Positions 27,468 through 36,180 of a stretch of 64,000 bases of DNA are shown piece by piece. The stretch spans positions 2,418,001 through 2,482,000 of the forward strand of contig NZ_JANADK010000001.1 of assembly GCF_024199795.1 (NCBI RefSeq), written 5' to 3'. Source of the stretch: Bradyrhizobium sp. CCGB01 (lineage in GTDB: Bacteria > Pseudomonadota > Alphaproteobacteria > Rhizobiales > Xanthobacteraceae). Each line of letters opens with the position of its first letter. The stretch's first letter is position 1. The notes beneath the pieces were generated by a model that had not been told where the DNA came from, did no database searches, and saw only the letters and a program-made list of their open reading frames with translations. A program made the position numbers and the translations under genes.

Positions 27468-27507
27468 GCACGGATAACTCCGCAACGTCTTTCCACACGG
27501 TCAGTCT

Positions 27508-27598
27508 CGTAGGGTGGGCAAAGCGAAGCGTGCCCACGAGTTCTATCGCAATTCTGGATCGGTGGGCACGGCGCCAACGCGCCTTTGCCCACCCTACG
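27508..27598. repeat. Palindromic repeat, 'GTAGGGTGGGC' family, copy 3
   Basis: CGTAGGGTGGGCAAAGCGAA and its inverse complement bound the element. It lies between the convergent moaB and MarR-GNAT genes, immediately beside another repeat at 27611-27712. Confidence 0.88.
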
Positions 27599-27610
27599 AT
27601 TCCAGGCTCG

Positions 27611-27712
27611 CGGAGAGAGACCCCTCACCCTGACGAGCCTGTGTCTACCGGCGTCGCTGCCCTCTCCCACAAGGGGCGAGGGCACATTCATGCGCATCCC
27701 GCATGCTGCGAG
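27611..27712. repeat. Repeat of the 'CCCTCACCCT...CTCTCCCACAAGGGG' family, copy 1
   Basis: GGAGAGAGACCCCTCACCCT, GTGTCTACCGGCG and CCTCTCCCACAAGGGGCGAG occur in this order. The inverted copy at 30468-30565 has the same blocks in reverse order on the other strand. This one fills the rest of the moaB/MarR-GNAT junction. Confidence 0.72.
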
Positions 27713-27716
27713 ATCG

Positions 27717-28646
27717 TCAGAGATCACGCTCCCACGTCTCGCCGACCAGGTCGGCACCGAAGCTGTGGTGTTTCTCTTCCTTCACGAGCTTGAAGCCGGC
27801 GGACTGGTAGATGCCGCGTGCGGCGACCAGGATGCTCTGGGTCCACAGCGTCATCTTGCTGTAGCCCCTCTCGCGTGCGCCCTGGATGCATTGCTCGACC
27901 AGCGCGCGGCCGACGCCGAGCCCCCGGGCTTTCTTCTCCACCTGCAACAGGCGCAGCTTGGCGATCTCGTCAGTGGCCTTGACCAGAAAGATCGAGCCAA
28001 CCGGCTCGCCACCCACTTCCGCGATCCAGCAGTGCTCGCGTGCGGCGTCGTAATTCTTGATGAACTGTGCGCAGATCTCGGCGACCAGCGCCTCGTAGCT
28101 GATGTCCCAGTTGTAGTCCGCAGCATAGGCGGCCGCTTGCTTGGAGATGACCCAGCCCATGTCGCCGATGCGATGGCTGCGCAGCAGGACAGACGCGGGC
28201 TGCTTTTGACGTGGCTCCAGCACGGTCTCGATGGTCGCCATCGCCTGTGTGAGCCGCGTGGCATCGCCGGCTGAAAGCCGAGCCAGCATTGCGGCGACCT
28301 CGTTTTGCGAACCCAGATTCAGCTTGGCGAAGGTTTGGCGGCCCTTGGCGGTGAGGCTGAGCTGGTATTGCCTGCGATCTGCGGGCAGGGGCCTTCGCGT
28401 GATCAGCCCCTTTTCGTCGAAGCTTTGGACGATGCGGCTGAGATAGCCGGCGTCGAGACCAAGCTCGTTTCCGATCTCTTTTGCCGCAAGGTCGTCGCGA
28501 TGCGCGAGTTCATAGAGCACGCGGGCCTCGCTGAGCGAGAACGGGCTCTGGCCAAGATGCTGGTCGAGCACACCAAGCTTGCGGGTATAGAAGCGGTTGA
28601 AGGCGCGAACCGCTGCGATCTGGTCGTCGGTACCGTCGAATGTCAT
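27717..28646 (-). CDS. MarR-type regulator fused to a GNAT N-acetyltransferase
   Basis: This 309-residue two-domain protein has an N-terminal MarR winged helix (residues 1-145: FSLSEARVLYELAHRDDLAAKEIGNELGLDAGYLSRIVQSF, wing ADRRQYQLSLTAKG). A C-terminal GNAT domain (about 155-305) has the acetyl-CoA loop region VEKKARGLGVGRALVEQCI and the closing GFKLVKEEKH. The fusion suggests a regulator whose DNA binding and acetylation respond to the same small molecule; the substrate is unknown. A 42-base near-perfect palindrome lies 13 bases upstream of the ATG, so autorepression is likely. The ribosome binding site GAGGTG precedes ATG 28646. Confidence 0.92.
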   Translation of the reverse strand: MTFDGTDDQIAAVRAFNRFYTRKLGVLDQHLGQSPFSLSEARVLYELAHRDDLAAKEIGNELGLDAGYLSRIVQSFDEKGLITRRPLPADRRQYQLSLTAKGRQTFAKLNLGSQNEVAAMLARLSAGDATRLTQAMATIETVLEPRQKQPASVLLRSHRIGDMGWVISKQAAAYAADYNWDISYEALVAEICAQFIKNYDAAREHCWIAEVGGEPVGSIFLVKATDEIAKLRLLQVEKKARGLGVGRALVEQCIQGARERGYSKMTLWTQSILVAARGIYQSAGFKLVKEEKHHSFGADLVGETWERDL

Positions 28647-28658
28647 TGGGTCACCTCG

Positions 28659-28700
28659 ATACTTGCCATTGTCAAATAATTATTTGACTTTGGCAAGTAT
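28659..28700 (-). promoter_or_regulatory. 42-bp palindrome, probable MarR operator
   Basis: The two 21-base halves, ATACTTGCCA-TT-GTCAAATAA and its inverse complement, match at 19 of 21 positions. The AT-rich palindrome begins 13 bases upstream of the MarR-GNAT start and covers the expected promoter, the normal place for autorepression. Confidence 0.75.
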
Positions 28701-28709
28701 TTGGTGGCC

Positions 28710-29285
28710 TCAGCCGACCATGACGATCCGGCTGCGCAGCATGGTCCGGGACGAACGGCCGAGCCGCCGGAGCAGCCGCGCCTCGGAGCGGCGGGCCTGG
28801 GGCGGGTAGCCGCCGATCCGGTCGTAATGATCGCGCGCGATCAAAAGTCCCTGATCGCCGAGCGGACCGACGAGCTTGCGCGTCACGGCGCGGAGGAGGT
28901 CGCGGATTCCGGTATCCGCGTAAGGCGAGCGCGCATAGCGGAACACCGCCGCACGATCCCGGCCGCTGGTCGCGACGGTGTGGATGAACTGGGTGGTCTC
29001 GTCGATCCAGCCGGTTTCCAGCACGGCGCCGGCGGGGAGGAACATCAGCCAGGGCGACCGGGCCTGAAGCGCGCCGGCGGCGAGCGCAGCGCCCTGCGAG
29101 GATCCCTCGAAGCCGATGAATCGGCAGCCTGCAACGTCCGCAACGCGCTCGATGACGCCGTTGCGGGTGCCGTCGACCAGCAGCACTTCGCGGATGACGC
29201 CCGCGGCGGCACCGGGTACCAGCGCGGCGAGAGTTGCGACCGCCGTCTGCTCGACGCCTTCGGTCGGAATGATGACGCTCAGCAT
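28710..29285 (-). CDS. Glycosyltransferase family 2-like protein
   Basis: This 191-residue protein starts MLSVIIPTEGVEQTAVATLA, the GT-A fold entry of family 2 enzymes. REVLLVDGTRNGVIERV follows in place of the usual DDGSTD nucleotide-sugar loop, then PWLMFLPAGAVLETGW, a weak DxD-like position without two acidic residues. The C-terminus carries RDLLRAVTRKLVGPLGDQGLLIARDHYDRIGGY. It is short for the family and the metal-binding aspartates are not clear, so activity is uncertain. It lies upstream of the MarR-GNAT gene on the same strand, separated by the palindromic operator. Confidence 0.72.
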   Translation of the reverse strand: MLSVIIPTEGVEQTAVATLAALVPGAAAGVIREVLLVDGTRNGVIERVADVAGCRFIGFEGSSQGAALAAGALQARSPWLMFLPAGAVLETGWIDETTQFIHTVATSGRDRAAVFRYARSPYADTGIRDLLRAVTRKLVGPLGDQGLLIARDHYDRIGGYPPQARRSEARLLRRLGRSSRTMLRSRIVMVG

Positions 29286-29622
29286 GATTGAGGCTTCAGT
29301 GTCTGCACTTCGGGAGAAGCGTAGCTCGTTATGAATGTGTCATAAACACGCGGCGCTGCCGAGTGCAACTTTTTGGCAGCGCTACGGTCAGCGATGGTAA
29401 ACCCCGGGAGGCCTATCGCAGCCGAATGTGTTGCGCGCGAGGTGGTCATATTGCCGAATGTTTCGGCGTATCTTGTTGTCGTGAGCTTCAAACGGGGGCT
29501 TTCTCCGCCGGTATGATCGGGGCGAGGACGGCATTTTTCCGCAAGGCTGCACGGGCAGTCTGACACAGACCTTACGGTGGGAAAAACGTGCAACCGCGCA
29601 CCGCGCAAAGTGAGATAGTCCA
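29286..29622. other. Intergenic region without a supported gene
   Basis: This 337-base spacer lies between the divergent glycosyltransferase and DUF155 genes. It contains an imperfect hairpin (GCGCTGCC / GGCAGCGC, about 29353-29386). No open frame of convincing composition, repeat or known RNA is visible. It presumably holds the promoters of both genes. Confidence 0.5.
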
Positions 29623-30462
29623 GTGACCGCCGATCAACTTCCCGTTGGCACGACGCCGACATCGCCGAAGCCGGACGGTGCGCCGACCTTGCGGATCCGC
29701 GCCGTGATGCTGGGCGAACGCATCAATCCCTCGGGGCTCGAGCTGGGTGCGCCGGTCTCCTCGACGCCGGCCGCCTTCCGCGTCCATGCCGGCCTTGCCG
29801 TGATCTTCCGCTACGGCGTTGTGGTGCTGATCGGCCTGCTCCCCTCGGAGGAGAAGGTGCTGATCGACAGCCTGAAATCCCGCGTCATCGGCGAGCTCAG
29901 CCCCTTTGAAGAGGAGATCGCGCAAGCGCAGCTCTGCAAGGATGAAAGCACCGAAGCGATCCAGCCGGGCGGGCCGATCAATCTCTCGAAGTTTTCCGAC
30001 GAGCGGCTGCTGCTGATCGCGGATGCACTGGCCAAGAGCACGTCGCTGGCGCGCGACGAACGCCGCGTCGCTGCGGTGTTCGACGTTATCGAGCCTTTTG
30101 CGCGCGAGCTTGCCGAGAAAGGCCGCACCTCGCGCCGGCGCAAGGGCATCCTCCAGCTCATCGGCAACGCGCTGCTGGTCCAGCAGCGCGTCGCCGGCCG
30201 CGTCGCGGTTGCCGAAAAGCCCGATGCGCTCTGGGAGAAGCCGCAGCTCGACCGGCTCTATGCGCGTCTCGAAGACGAGTACGAACTGAAGGAGCGTCTC
30301 GACACGCTCGAGCGCAAGCTCACGGTTGTTGCGGAGACGGCCGATGCGCTGACCGACATCATCGACACCCAGCGTTCGTTGCGGCTCGAAATCGCGGTGG
30401 TCGTGCTGATTTTGATCGAAGTCGCGATCGGCTGTATCCAGATCTTTGCCGGGATTCACTGA
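29623..30462 (+). CDS. RMD1/YagE (DUF155) family membrane-anchored protein
   Basis: The 279-residue product starts at a GTG (29623). The middle carries DUF155 features: AAFRVHAGLAVIFRYGVVVLIGL, the block LSKFSDERLLLIADALAKSTSLARDERRV, and RRRKGILQLIGNALLVQQRV. Its one membrane helix is at the C-terminus (LEIAVVVLILIEVAIGCIQIFAG). Eukaryotic relatives (RMD1, RMND1) are mitochondrial inner-membrane proteins needed for mitochondrial translation or sporulation. The bacterial function is unknown. It stands alone, divergent from the glycosyltransferase and convergent with the acetate kinase operon across repeats. Confidence 0.8.
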   Translation: MTADQLPVGTTPTSPKPDGAPTLRIRAVMLGERINPSGLELGAPVSSTPAAFRVHAGLAVIFRYGVVVLIGLLPSEEKVLIDSLKSRVIGELSPFEEEIAQAQLCKDESTEAIQPGGPINLSKFSDERLLLIADALAKSTSLARDERRVAAVFDVIEPFARELAEKGRTSRRRKGILQLIGNALLVQQRVAGRVAVAEKPDALWEKPQLDRLYARLEDEYELKERLDTLERKLTVVAETADALTDIIDTQRSLRLEIAVVVLILIEVAIGCIQIFAGIH

Positions 30463-30467
30463 GTTCA

Positions 30468-30655
30468 GCAGGCGAGATGCGCATGACTGTGCCCTCGCCC
30501 CTTGTGGGAGAGGGCAGCGCCGCAGGTAGACACGAACTCATTAGGGTGAGGGGTCCCTCTCCGCATACTCATCTGCAGATGTGACCGCAGACAGAACCCC
30601 TCATCCGGCGCTTCGCGCCACCTTCTCCCACAAGGGGAGAAGGGAAGATGCACCC
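30468..30655. repeat. Repeat cluster: inverted copy of the 27611 repeat plus a related hairpin
   Basis: At 30468-30565, CCTCGCCCCTTGTGGGAGAG, GCAGGTAGACACGAACTC and AGGGTGAGGGGTCCCTCTCC are the blocks of the 27611-27712 repeat, inverted. At 30596-30650, CCCCTCATCCGGCGCTTCGC with CTTCTCCCACAAGGGGAGAA forms a further hairpin of the same style. Both lie between the convergent DUF155 and acetate kinase genes. Confidence 0.72.
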
Positions 30656-30667
30656 GCCAACCGCGTC

Positions 30668-31849
30668 TCATCTCTTTCGCAGCACCGCCGCGCAATGCCG
30701 CGCGATTGTCAACTCCTCATTCGTTGGGATGACCAGCACATCGACAGCACCGCCGCTGCCGCTGATCCGCTCGCGTCCCCCGTTATTCGCAGCGGCATCG
30801 ATGCGCACGCCAAGCCAGCCGAGACGCTCGCCGATTGCTCCACGGATGTCCGCAGCATGCTCGCCAATGCCACCGGTGAAGACCAGGCCGTCCAGCCCGC
30901 CAAGCGTGGTCGCCATCACCGCAACCTGCTGCGCCGCGCGGAAGGTGAAGAGATCGACCGCCTCGCGCGCCGCGGCCTCACTGCTTGCGAGCAGTGCGCG
31001 CATGTCCGCCGAGATCCCGGAGACGCCGAGCAGGCCGGACTCGTGATAGAGCAGGTGCTCGATGTGCTCGACGGACATCTTCTCGTGCTGTTGCAGATAG
31101 AGCAGGACGCCGGGATCGATCGTGCCGCAGCGGGTGCCCATCACTAGGCCGTCGAGCGGCGTCAGTCCCATCGTGGTGTCGACGCTGCGGCCATCGCGCA
31201 AGCCGCACAGGCTCGCGCCATTGCCGAGATGCGCGATCACGGTGTGCTTCGAGGCGAGCTCCGGCGCGATTTCGGCGAGGCGGCCCGCGACATATTCGAA
31301 GGAGAGTCCGTGGAACCCATAGCGCCGGATGCCGCGCTCCTCGAAGCGCCGCGGGATCGCGAAGCGGCTCGCGGGCGGCTCAATGCTGTGGTGGAAGGCG
31401 GTGTCGAAGCAGGCAATCTGCGTCAGGTCGGGCTTGATCGTCCTGATGGTCCGGACCGGCGCCAGGCAACGCGGCTGGTGCAGCGGCGCCAGCGGCGTCA
31501 GCGCCTCCAGTCTCGCGTAGACGTCGTCCGTCAGCGTCACCGGCCCGGAATAGTCCGGGCCGCCATGAACGATGCGGTGACCCACGGCGCGCAAGCGCTG
31601 ATCGCCAAAGCGGTCCTTTATGAAGCCGAGCACGTCGGCGAGCAGGTGACCTCCGCTCGCGTCCGCCGTCTCCCTCCGTGTCTCGAACAGGTCCTCGCCC
31701 GCGGGGCTCCTTACCACGAGCCGCGGTTTCGCCTCATGCTCGTCGAGGAGGCCCTTGCAGAGCAGGGCCGGCTCGGTCGCTGCAATGTCGAACAGGCCGA
31801 ACTTGATGCTCGACGAGCCCGCGTTGAGGACGAGGACCGACGCGGTCAT
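30668..31849 (-). CDS. ackA: Acetate kinase
   Basis: This 393-residue kinase has the N-terminal phosphate loop VLVLNAGSSSIKFGLFD and the central IAHLGNGASLCGLRDGRSVDTTMGLTPLDGLVMGTR. LVFTGGIGEHAADIRGAI lies near the C-terminus. It converts acetyl phosphate and ADP to acetate and ATP. It follows the phosphoketolase gene by four bases (phosphoketolase stop 31854-31856), so the acetyl phosphate made by that enzyme would be cashed in as ATP. The frame is open upstream to 31909, but the ATG at 31849 gives the family start. No phosphotransacetylase gene is beside it. Confidence 0.93.
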   Translation of the reverse strand: MTASVLVLNAGSSSIKFGLFDIAATEPALLCKGLLDEHEAKPRLVVRSPAGEDLFETRRETADASGGHLLADVLGFIKDRFGDQRLRAVGHRIVHGGPDYSGPVTLTDDVYARLEALTPLAPLHQPRCLAPVRTIRTIKPDLTQIACFDTAFHHSIEPPASRFAIPRRFEERGIRRYGFHGLSFEYVAGRLAEIAPELASKHTVIAHLGNGASLCGLRDGRSVDTTMGLTPLDGLVMGTRCGTIDPGVLLYLQQHEKMSVEHIEHLLYHESGLLGVSGISADMRALLASSEAAAREAVDLFTFRAAQQVAVMATTLGGLDGLVFTGGIGEHAADIRGAIGERLGWLGVRIDAAANNGGRERISGSGGAVDVLVIPTNEELTIARHCAAVLRKR

Positions 31850-31853
31850 GAGG

Positions 31854-34247
31854 TCAACCGGTCTTGCCCGGCCAGACCCAGTCGCGCACCGCAGGCATGT
31901 CCTCACCATGCTCGCGAACGTAACGCGAATGCTCGATCAGTCTGTCGCGGAACTGCTGCTTGACCTGTGCGGCCTTGGCCGCAAGCCCCGGCACGCGCTC
32001 GATCGCCTCGATCGCGAGGTGATAGCGGTCGAGCCCGTTGAGCACGACCATGTCGAACGGCGTCGTCGTGGTACCTTCCTCGGCAAAGCCACGCACATGC
32101 ATGCCGGCATGGTTGGTACGGTTATAGGTGAGACGGTGGATCAAATAAGGATAGCCGTGATAGGCGAAGATCACGGGCCTGTCTGATGTGAACAGGCCGT
32201 CGAAGTCGCGGTCGGAAAGGCCGTGCGGATGCTGCTCCCGGGGTTGCAGCGTCATGAGGTCGACGACGTTGACGACGCGGATCTTCAGGTCAGGCAGCGC
32301 CTTGCGCAGCAGGTCGACGGCGGCGAGCGTTTCCAGGGTCGGCACGTCGCCGGCGCAGGCCATCACCACGTCGGGCTCGCCGTTGGCGTCTTCGTTGCCG
32401 GCCCAGGTCCAGATGCCGATGCCGGCATCGCAATGCGTGGCCGCTTCCTGCATCGACAGCCATTGCGGCGACGGCTGCTTGCCGGCGACGATGACGTTGA
32501 TGCGGTTGTAAGTGCGCAGACAGTGGTCGGCGATCCACAACAGTGTGTTGGCGTCGGGCGGGAAGTAGATGCGGACGATGTCGGCCTTCTTGTTGGCGAC
32601 GAGATCGACGAAGCCGGGATCCTGATGGCTGAAGCCGTTATGGTCCTGCCGCCAGACATGCGAGGTCAGGAGATAGTTGAGCGAAGCGATCGGGCGGCGC
32701 CACGGCAGATGCCGCGTGACCTTCAGCCATTTGGCATGCTGGTTGAACATGGAATCCACGATGTGGATGAAGGCCTCGTAGCAGGAGAAGAAGCCGTGGC
32801 GGCCGGTGAGCAGGTAGCCCTCGAGCCAGCCCTGGCAGAGATGCTCGCTCAGCACCTCCATGACGCGGCCGTCCTGTGCGAGATGCACGTCGTAGGATTC
32901 GATCGGCTCCATCCAGACGCGCTCGGTGGCCTCGAACACCGCGTCGAGCCGGTTCGACGCGGTCTCGTCCGGACCCATGATGCGGAAGTTGCGCTCTTGC
33001 GCGTTGAGACGGATGACGTCGCGCAGGAATTTGCCGAGCTCGCGCGTCGCTTCCCCGGTCACGCCGCCGGGCTGCGGCACCTCCACGGCGAAGCTGCGGA
33101 AGTCCGGCAGCTTCAGCTCCTTCTTCAACAGACCGCCATTGGCGTGCGGATTGGCGCCCATGCGGCGGCTGCCGTCGGGCGCCAGCGCCTGTAGCTCGGG
33201 GATGAGCGCGCCGTTCTTGTCGAACAGCTTGTCCGGCTCGTAGCTGCGCATCCAGTCTTCGAGCACCTTCAGATGCGCCGGGTTCTCGCGGCAGCTCGCA
33301 ACGGGCACCTGATGCGCGCGCCAGAAACCCTCGACCTTCTTGCCGTCGACCTCCTTCGGGCCGGTCCATCCCTTCGGGCTGCGCAGCACGATCATCGGCC
33401 AGCGCGGCCGTTCGGCGGTCTTGCGCCCGTCGCGAGCGTGCTGCTGGATCGAGCGGATGCTGGCAAGCGCGACGTCGAGCGCGTCCGCCATGGCCTGGTG
33501 CATCAATCCGGGATCGTCGCCCTCGACGAACAGCGGCTCGTGCCCGAACCCGCGGAAAAGGTCGCGGACCTCCTCGTCGCGCATCCGCCCGAGCACCGTC
33601 GGGTTGGCGATCTTGTAGCCGTTGAGATGCAGGATCGGCAGCACCGCCCCGTCATGGGCGGGATTGAGGAACTTGTTGGAGTGCCAGGACGCCGCGAGCG
33701 GACCGGTCTCGGCCTCGCCGTCGCCGACGACGCAGGCGACGATCAGGTCGGGGTTGTCGAATGCGGCGCCATAAGCGTGCACCAGCGCGTAGCCGAGCTC
33801 GCCGCCTTCGTGGATCGAGCCCGGCGTTTCCGGCGCGGCGTGGCTCGGAATGCCGCCGGGGAAGGAGAACTGTCTGAACAGCTTGCGCAATCCGTCCGCG
33901 TTGCGCGCGATATCAGGATAGATCTCGCTGTAGCTGCCTTCGAGATAGGTGTTCGCCACCATGCCCGGCCCGCCATGGCCGGGGCCGCAGACATAGAGCA
34001 CGCTGACGTCGAGCGCGCGGATGACACGGTTGAGATGGGCGTAGATGAAGTTGAGACCGGGTGTCGTGCCCCAATGTCCGAGCAAACGCGGCTTGATGTG
34101 CTCGGGCCGCAACGGCTCGCGCAGCAGCGGATTGTCGAGCAGATAGATTTGCCCGACGGAGAGGTAGTTGGCGGCGCGCCAATAGCGATCGAGCAGATCG
34201 AGGTCGTTGCTCGCCGCACGCGATTTTTGTTGACTTGTCATGTTCAT
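31854..34247 (-). CDS. xfp: Xylulose 5-phosphate/fructose 6-phosphate phosphoketolase
   Basis: This 797-residue thiamine-diphosphate enzyme cleaves xylulose 5-phosphate or fructose 6-phosphate with phosphate to acetyl phosphate. Signatures are [29 protein letters not shown], [22 protein letters not shown] and the ThDP motif [21 protein letters not shown]. The late [41 protein letters not shown] section is also typical. The start is probably the ATG at 34247 (AAGG upstream), with another at 34241. It forms an operon with ackA, giving a sugar-to-acetate ATP bypass. A FixK2-like box is centred 96 bases upstream, so low-oxygen induction is plausible. Confidence 0.96.
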   Translation of the reverse strand: MNMTSQQKSRAASNDLDLLDRYWRAANYLSVGQIYLLDNPLLREPLRPEHIKPRLLGHWGTTPGLNFIYAHLNRVIRALDVSVLYVCGPGHGGPGMVANTYLEGSYSEIYPDIARNADGLRKLFRQFSFPGGIPSHAAPETPGSIHEGGELGYALVHAYGAAFDNPDLIVACVVGDGEAETGPLAASWHSNKFLNPAHDGAVLPILHLNGYKIANPTVLGRMRDEEVRDLFRGFGHEPLFVEGDDPGLMHQAMADALDVALASIRSIQQHARDGRKTAERPRWPMIVLRSPKGWTGPKEVDGKKVEGFWRAHQVPVASCRENPAHLKVLEDWMRSYEPDKLFDKNGALIPELQALAPDGSRRMGANPHANGGLLKKELKLPDFRSFAVEVPQPGGVTGEATRELGKFLRDVIRLNAQERNFRIMGPDETASNRLDAVFEATERVWMEPIESYDVHLAQDGRVMEVLSEHLCQGWLEGYLLTGRHGFFSCYEAFIHIVDSMFNQHAKWLKVTRHLPWRRPIASLNYLLTSHVWRQDHNGFSHQDPGFVDLVANKKADIVRIYFPPDANTLLWIADHCLRTYNRINVIVAGKQPSPQWLSMQEAATHCDAGIGIWTWAGNEDANGEPDVVMACAGDVPTLETLAAVDLLRKALPDLKIRVVNVVDLMTLQPREQHPHGLSDRDFDGLFTSDRPVIFAYHGYPYLIHRLTYNRTNHAGMHVRGFAEEGTTTTPFDMVVLNGLDRYHLAIEAIERVPGLAAKAAQVKQQFRDRLIEHSRYVREHGEDMPAVRDWVWPGKTG

Positions 34248-34336
34248 GCCGACCTTCACCCAGCGATTGTCACCAACTGTGTTCCGCGACGATTGATCCC
34301 TGTCCGGCATCGAACCGGATTGCCGCGACGGCCATG

Positions 34337-34350
34337 TTGCGTGAGGTCAA
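34337..34350 (-). promoter_or_regulatory. FixK2-like box upstream of xfp-ackA
   Basis: TTGC-GTGAGG-TCAA matches TTG(A/C)-N6-(T/G)CAA at all constrained positions. It is centred about 96 bases upstream of the xfp ATG. With the usual -41.5 spacing, transcription would start near 34302 and leave a 55-base leader. Confidence 0.5.
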
Positions 34351-34451
34351 AGGACCGAGCCCGAAATTTGGGCGGCTACTGCGCATGGGGTTGTTCCCAC
34401 GTTTTTTGTTTGTGTTCTTGATTTGTTCCTTTGGCGTGCTATCTTGGCTTC

Positions 34452-35627
34452 ATGAGTCCAGCATCCTCTCATGCTCTCAAGCACCCGCCGGTCACGGCGC
34501 CCTCCGAGCCGGCGGGTGCGGACTCTGATTTTCCCGCCGATTTTCCAGAACTTGGCGTCGCCATCGACCGCGCGCGCAGGCGAGGGCGGGGCGCTCAATC
34601 CAATGCCAGCGGCCGCTTTGAAGCCGAGGCGCGCGTCGCCTTCGACGATGGCTGGCAGAGCCTGGAGGAGCTGCCGCCGTTCAAGACCAGTGTCGGCGTC
34701 GACACCTCGCGCAAGGTGATCACCCGCAACGAGTCCCCCGACATCGGCTTCGACCGCTCGATCAATCCCTATCGCGGCTGCGAGCACGGCTGCGTCTACT
34801 GCTTCGCGCGGCCGACGCATGCCTATCTCGGCCTGTCGCCGGGGCTCGACTTCGAGTCCAAGCTGTTCGTCAAGCCCGAGGCGCCGGCGCTGCTCGAGAA
34901 GGAGCTCGCCGCGCCAGGCTACGAGCCGCGGATGATCGCGATCGGCACCAACACCGATCCCTATCAGCCGATCGAGCGCGAGCGCAAAATCATGCGCGGC
35001 ATTCTCGAAGTGCTGGAGCGCGCCAGCCATCCCGTCGGCATCGTCACCAAGTCGGCGCTGGTGGTGCGCGACATCGACATTCTCGCGCGCATGGCCAAGC
35101 GCAACCTCGCCAAGGTCGCGATCTCGGTCACCTCGCTCGATCCGAAACTCGCGCGCACCATGGAGCCGCGGGCTTCGACGCCGCCGAAGCGGCTGGAGGC
35201 GCTGAAGCAGCTTTCGGAGGCCGGCATTCCGACCACCGTGATGGTCGCGCCTGTCATCCCCGCGCTGAACGATTCCGAGATCGAGCGCATTCTCGACGCA
35301 GCAGCCCATGCCGGCGTCAAGGAAGCCTCCTACGTGCTGCTGCGGCTGCCGCTGGAGGTGCGCGATCTCTTCCGCGAATGGCTGATGGCCAATTATCCGG
35401 ACCGCTATCGCCACGTCTTCACACTGATCCGCGACATGCGCGGCGGCCGCGATTACGATGCGAAATGGGGCGAGCGGATGAAGGGCACGGGACCGATGGC
35501 CTGGACCATCGGCCGCCGCTTCGAGATCGCCTGCGACAGGCTTGGTCTGAACAAGCGGCGCTCGAAGCTGACGACGGATCACTTTGCAAGGCCGAAGCGG
35601 AACGGCGATCAGCTCAGCCTGTTCTGA
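34452..35627 (+). CDS. PA0069-family radical SAM protein
   Basis: This 391-residue protein has a radical SAM cysteine cluster in YRGCEHGCVYCFARPTHAYLG (C-x3-C-x2-C). It belongs to the PA0069/Rv2578c family related to spore photoproduct lyase-like enzymes, whose function is unknown. Conserved blocks include GLDFESKLFVKPEA, GTNTDPYQPIERE and GIVTKSALVVRDIDIL. The C-terminus (KRRSKLTTDHFARP) is short and basic. The ATG at 34452 is preferred over an in-frame upstream codon at 34431. It is divergent from xfp and followed 23 bases later by the VOC gene, so the two may be co-transcribed. Confidence 0.92.
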   Translation: MSPASSHALKHPPVTAPSEPAGADSDFPADFPELGVAIDRARRRGRGAQSNASGRFEAEARVAFDDGWQSLEELPPFKTSVGVDTSRKVITRNESPDIGFDRSINPYRGCEHGCVYCFARPTHAYLGLSPGLDFESKLFVKPEAPALLEKELAAPGYEPRMIAIGTNTDPYQPIERERKIMRGILEVLERASHPVGIVTKSALVVRDIDILARMAKRNLAKVAISVTSLDPKLARTMEPRASTPPKRLEALKQLSEAGIPTTVMVAPVIPALNDSEIERILDAAAHAGVKEASYVLLRLPLEVRDLFREWLMANYPDRYRHVFTLIRDMRGGRDYDAKWGERMKGTGPMAWTIGRRFEIACDRLGLNKRRSKLTTDHFARPKRNGDQLSLF

Positions 35628-35650
35628 TCGGGAAGTGGAAGAGGCGTTGC

Positions 35651-36106
35651 ATGAGCAAGGAACTCACTGTGCCGGTGCCGCGGCTCACCGTCATCACCCT
35701 CGGCGTGAGCGACATTCGCGCCAGCATCGCCTTTTATGACGCGCTGGGTTTCTCGCGCCGGCTGAAGGCGACCGGCGAGGCCGTCGCGTTCTACGATACC
35801 GGAGGCCCGGTGCTCGCCCTGTTTCACTGGGACAAGCTCGCGGCAGACGCCAAGCTGCCTGACGATCCGAGGCCGACGACATTCCGCGGCATGACGCTCG
35901 CATGGAACTGCGCCACGCGCGACGAGGTCGATGCGGTGCTGGCCTTCGCGCTCGGCAAGGGCGCGAAGCTGCTGAAAGCGGCGCATGAGACCGATTACGG
36001 CGGTTATTCCGGCTATTTCGCCGATCCCGACGGCCATCCCTGGGAGGTCGTGGTCGCGCCGGGCATCGAGGTCGGTGAGGACCGGCGGGTGCATCTGGCC
36101 GAGTAG
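35651..36106 (+). CDS. VOC (glyoxalase/bleomycin resistance) family protein
   Basis: This 151-residue protein has two beta-alpha-beta-beta-beta modules. The start reads RLTVITLGVSDIRASIAFYDALGFSRRL, and SGYFADPDGHPWEVVVAPG near the end carries the metal-site glutamate. The VOC superfamily includes lyases, dioxygenases and resistance proteins, so the reaction is not assigned. The ATG at 35651 follows the radical SAM gene by 23 bases. Beyond the VOC domain only a short acidic tail remains. Confidence 0.87.
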   Translation: MSKELTVPVPRLTVITLGVSDIRASIAFYDALGFSRRLKATGEAVAFYDTGGPVLALFHWDKLAADAKLPDDPRPTTFRGMTLAWNCATRDEVDAVLAFALGKGAKLLKAAHETDYGGYSGYFADPDGHPWEVVVAPGIEVGEDRRVHLAE

Positions 36107-36180
36107 GGCTCGTCTGAATAACGGGAATTGCGAGGGGTTCCCGGTTGCGCCGGCCGGGCTGCTTGCGCACGATCCCGGCC

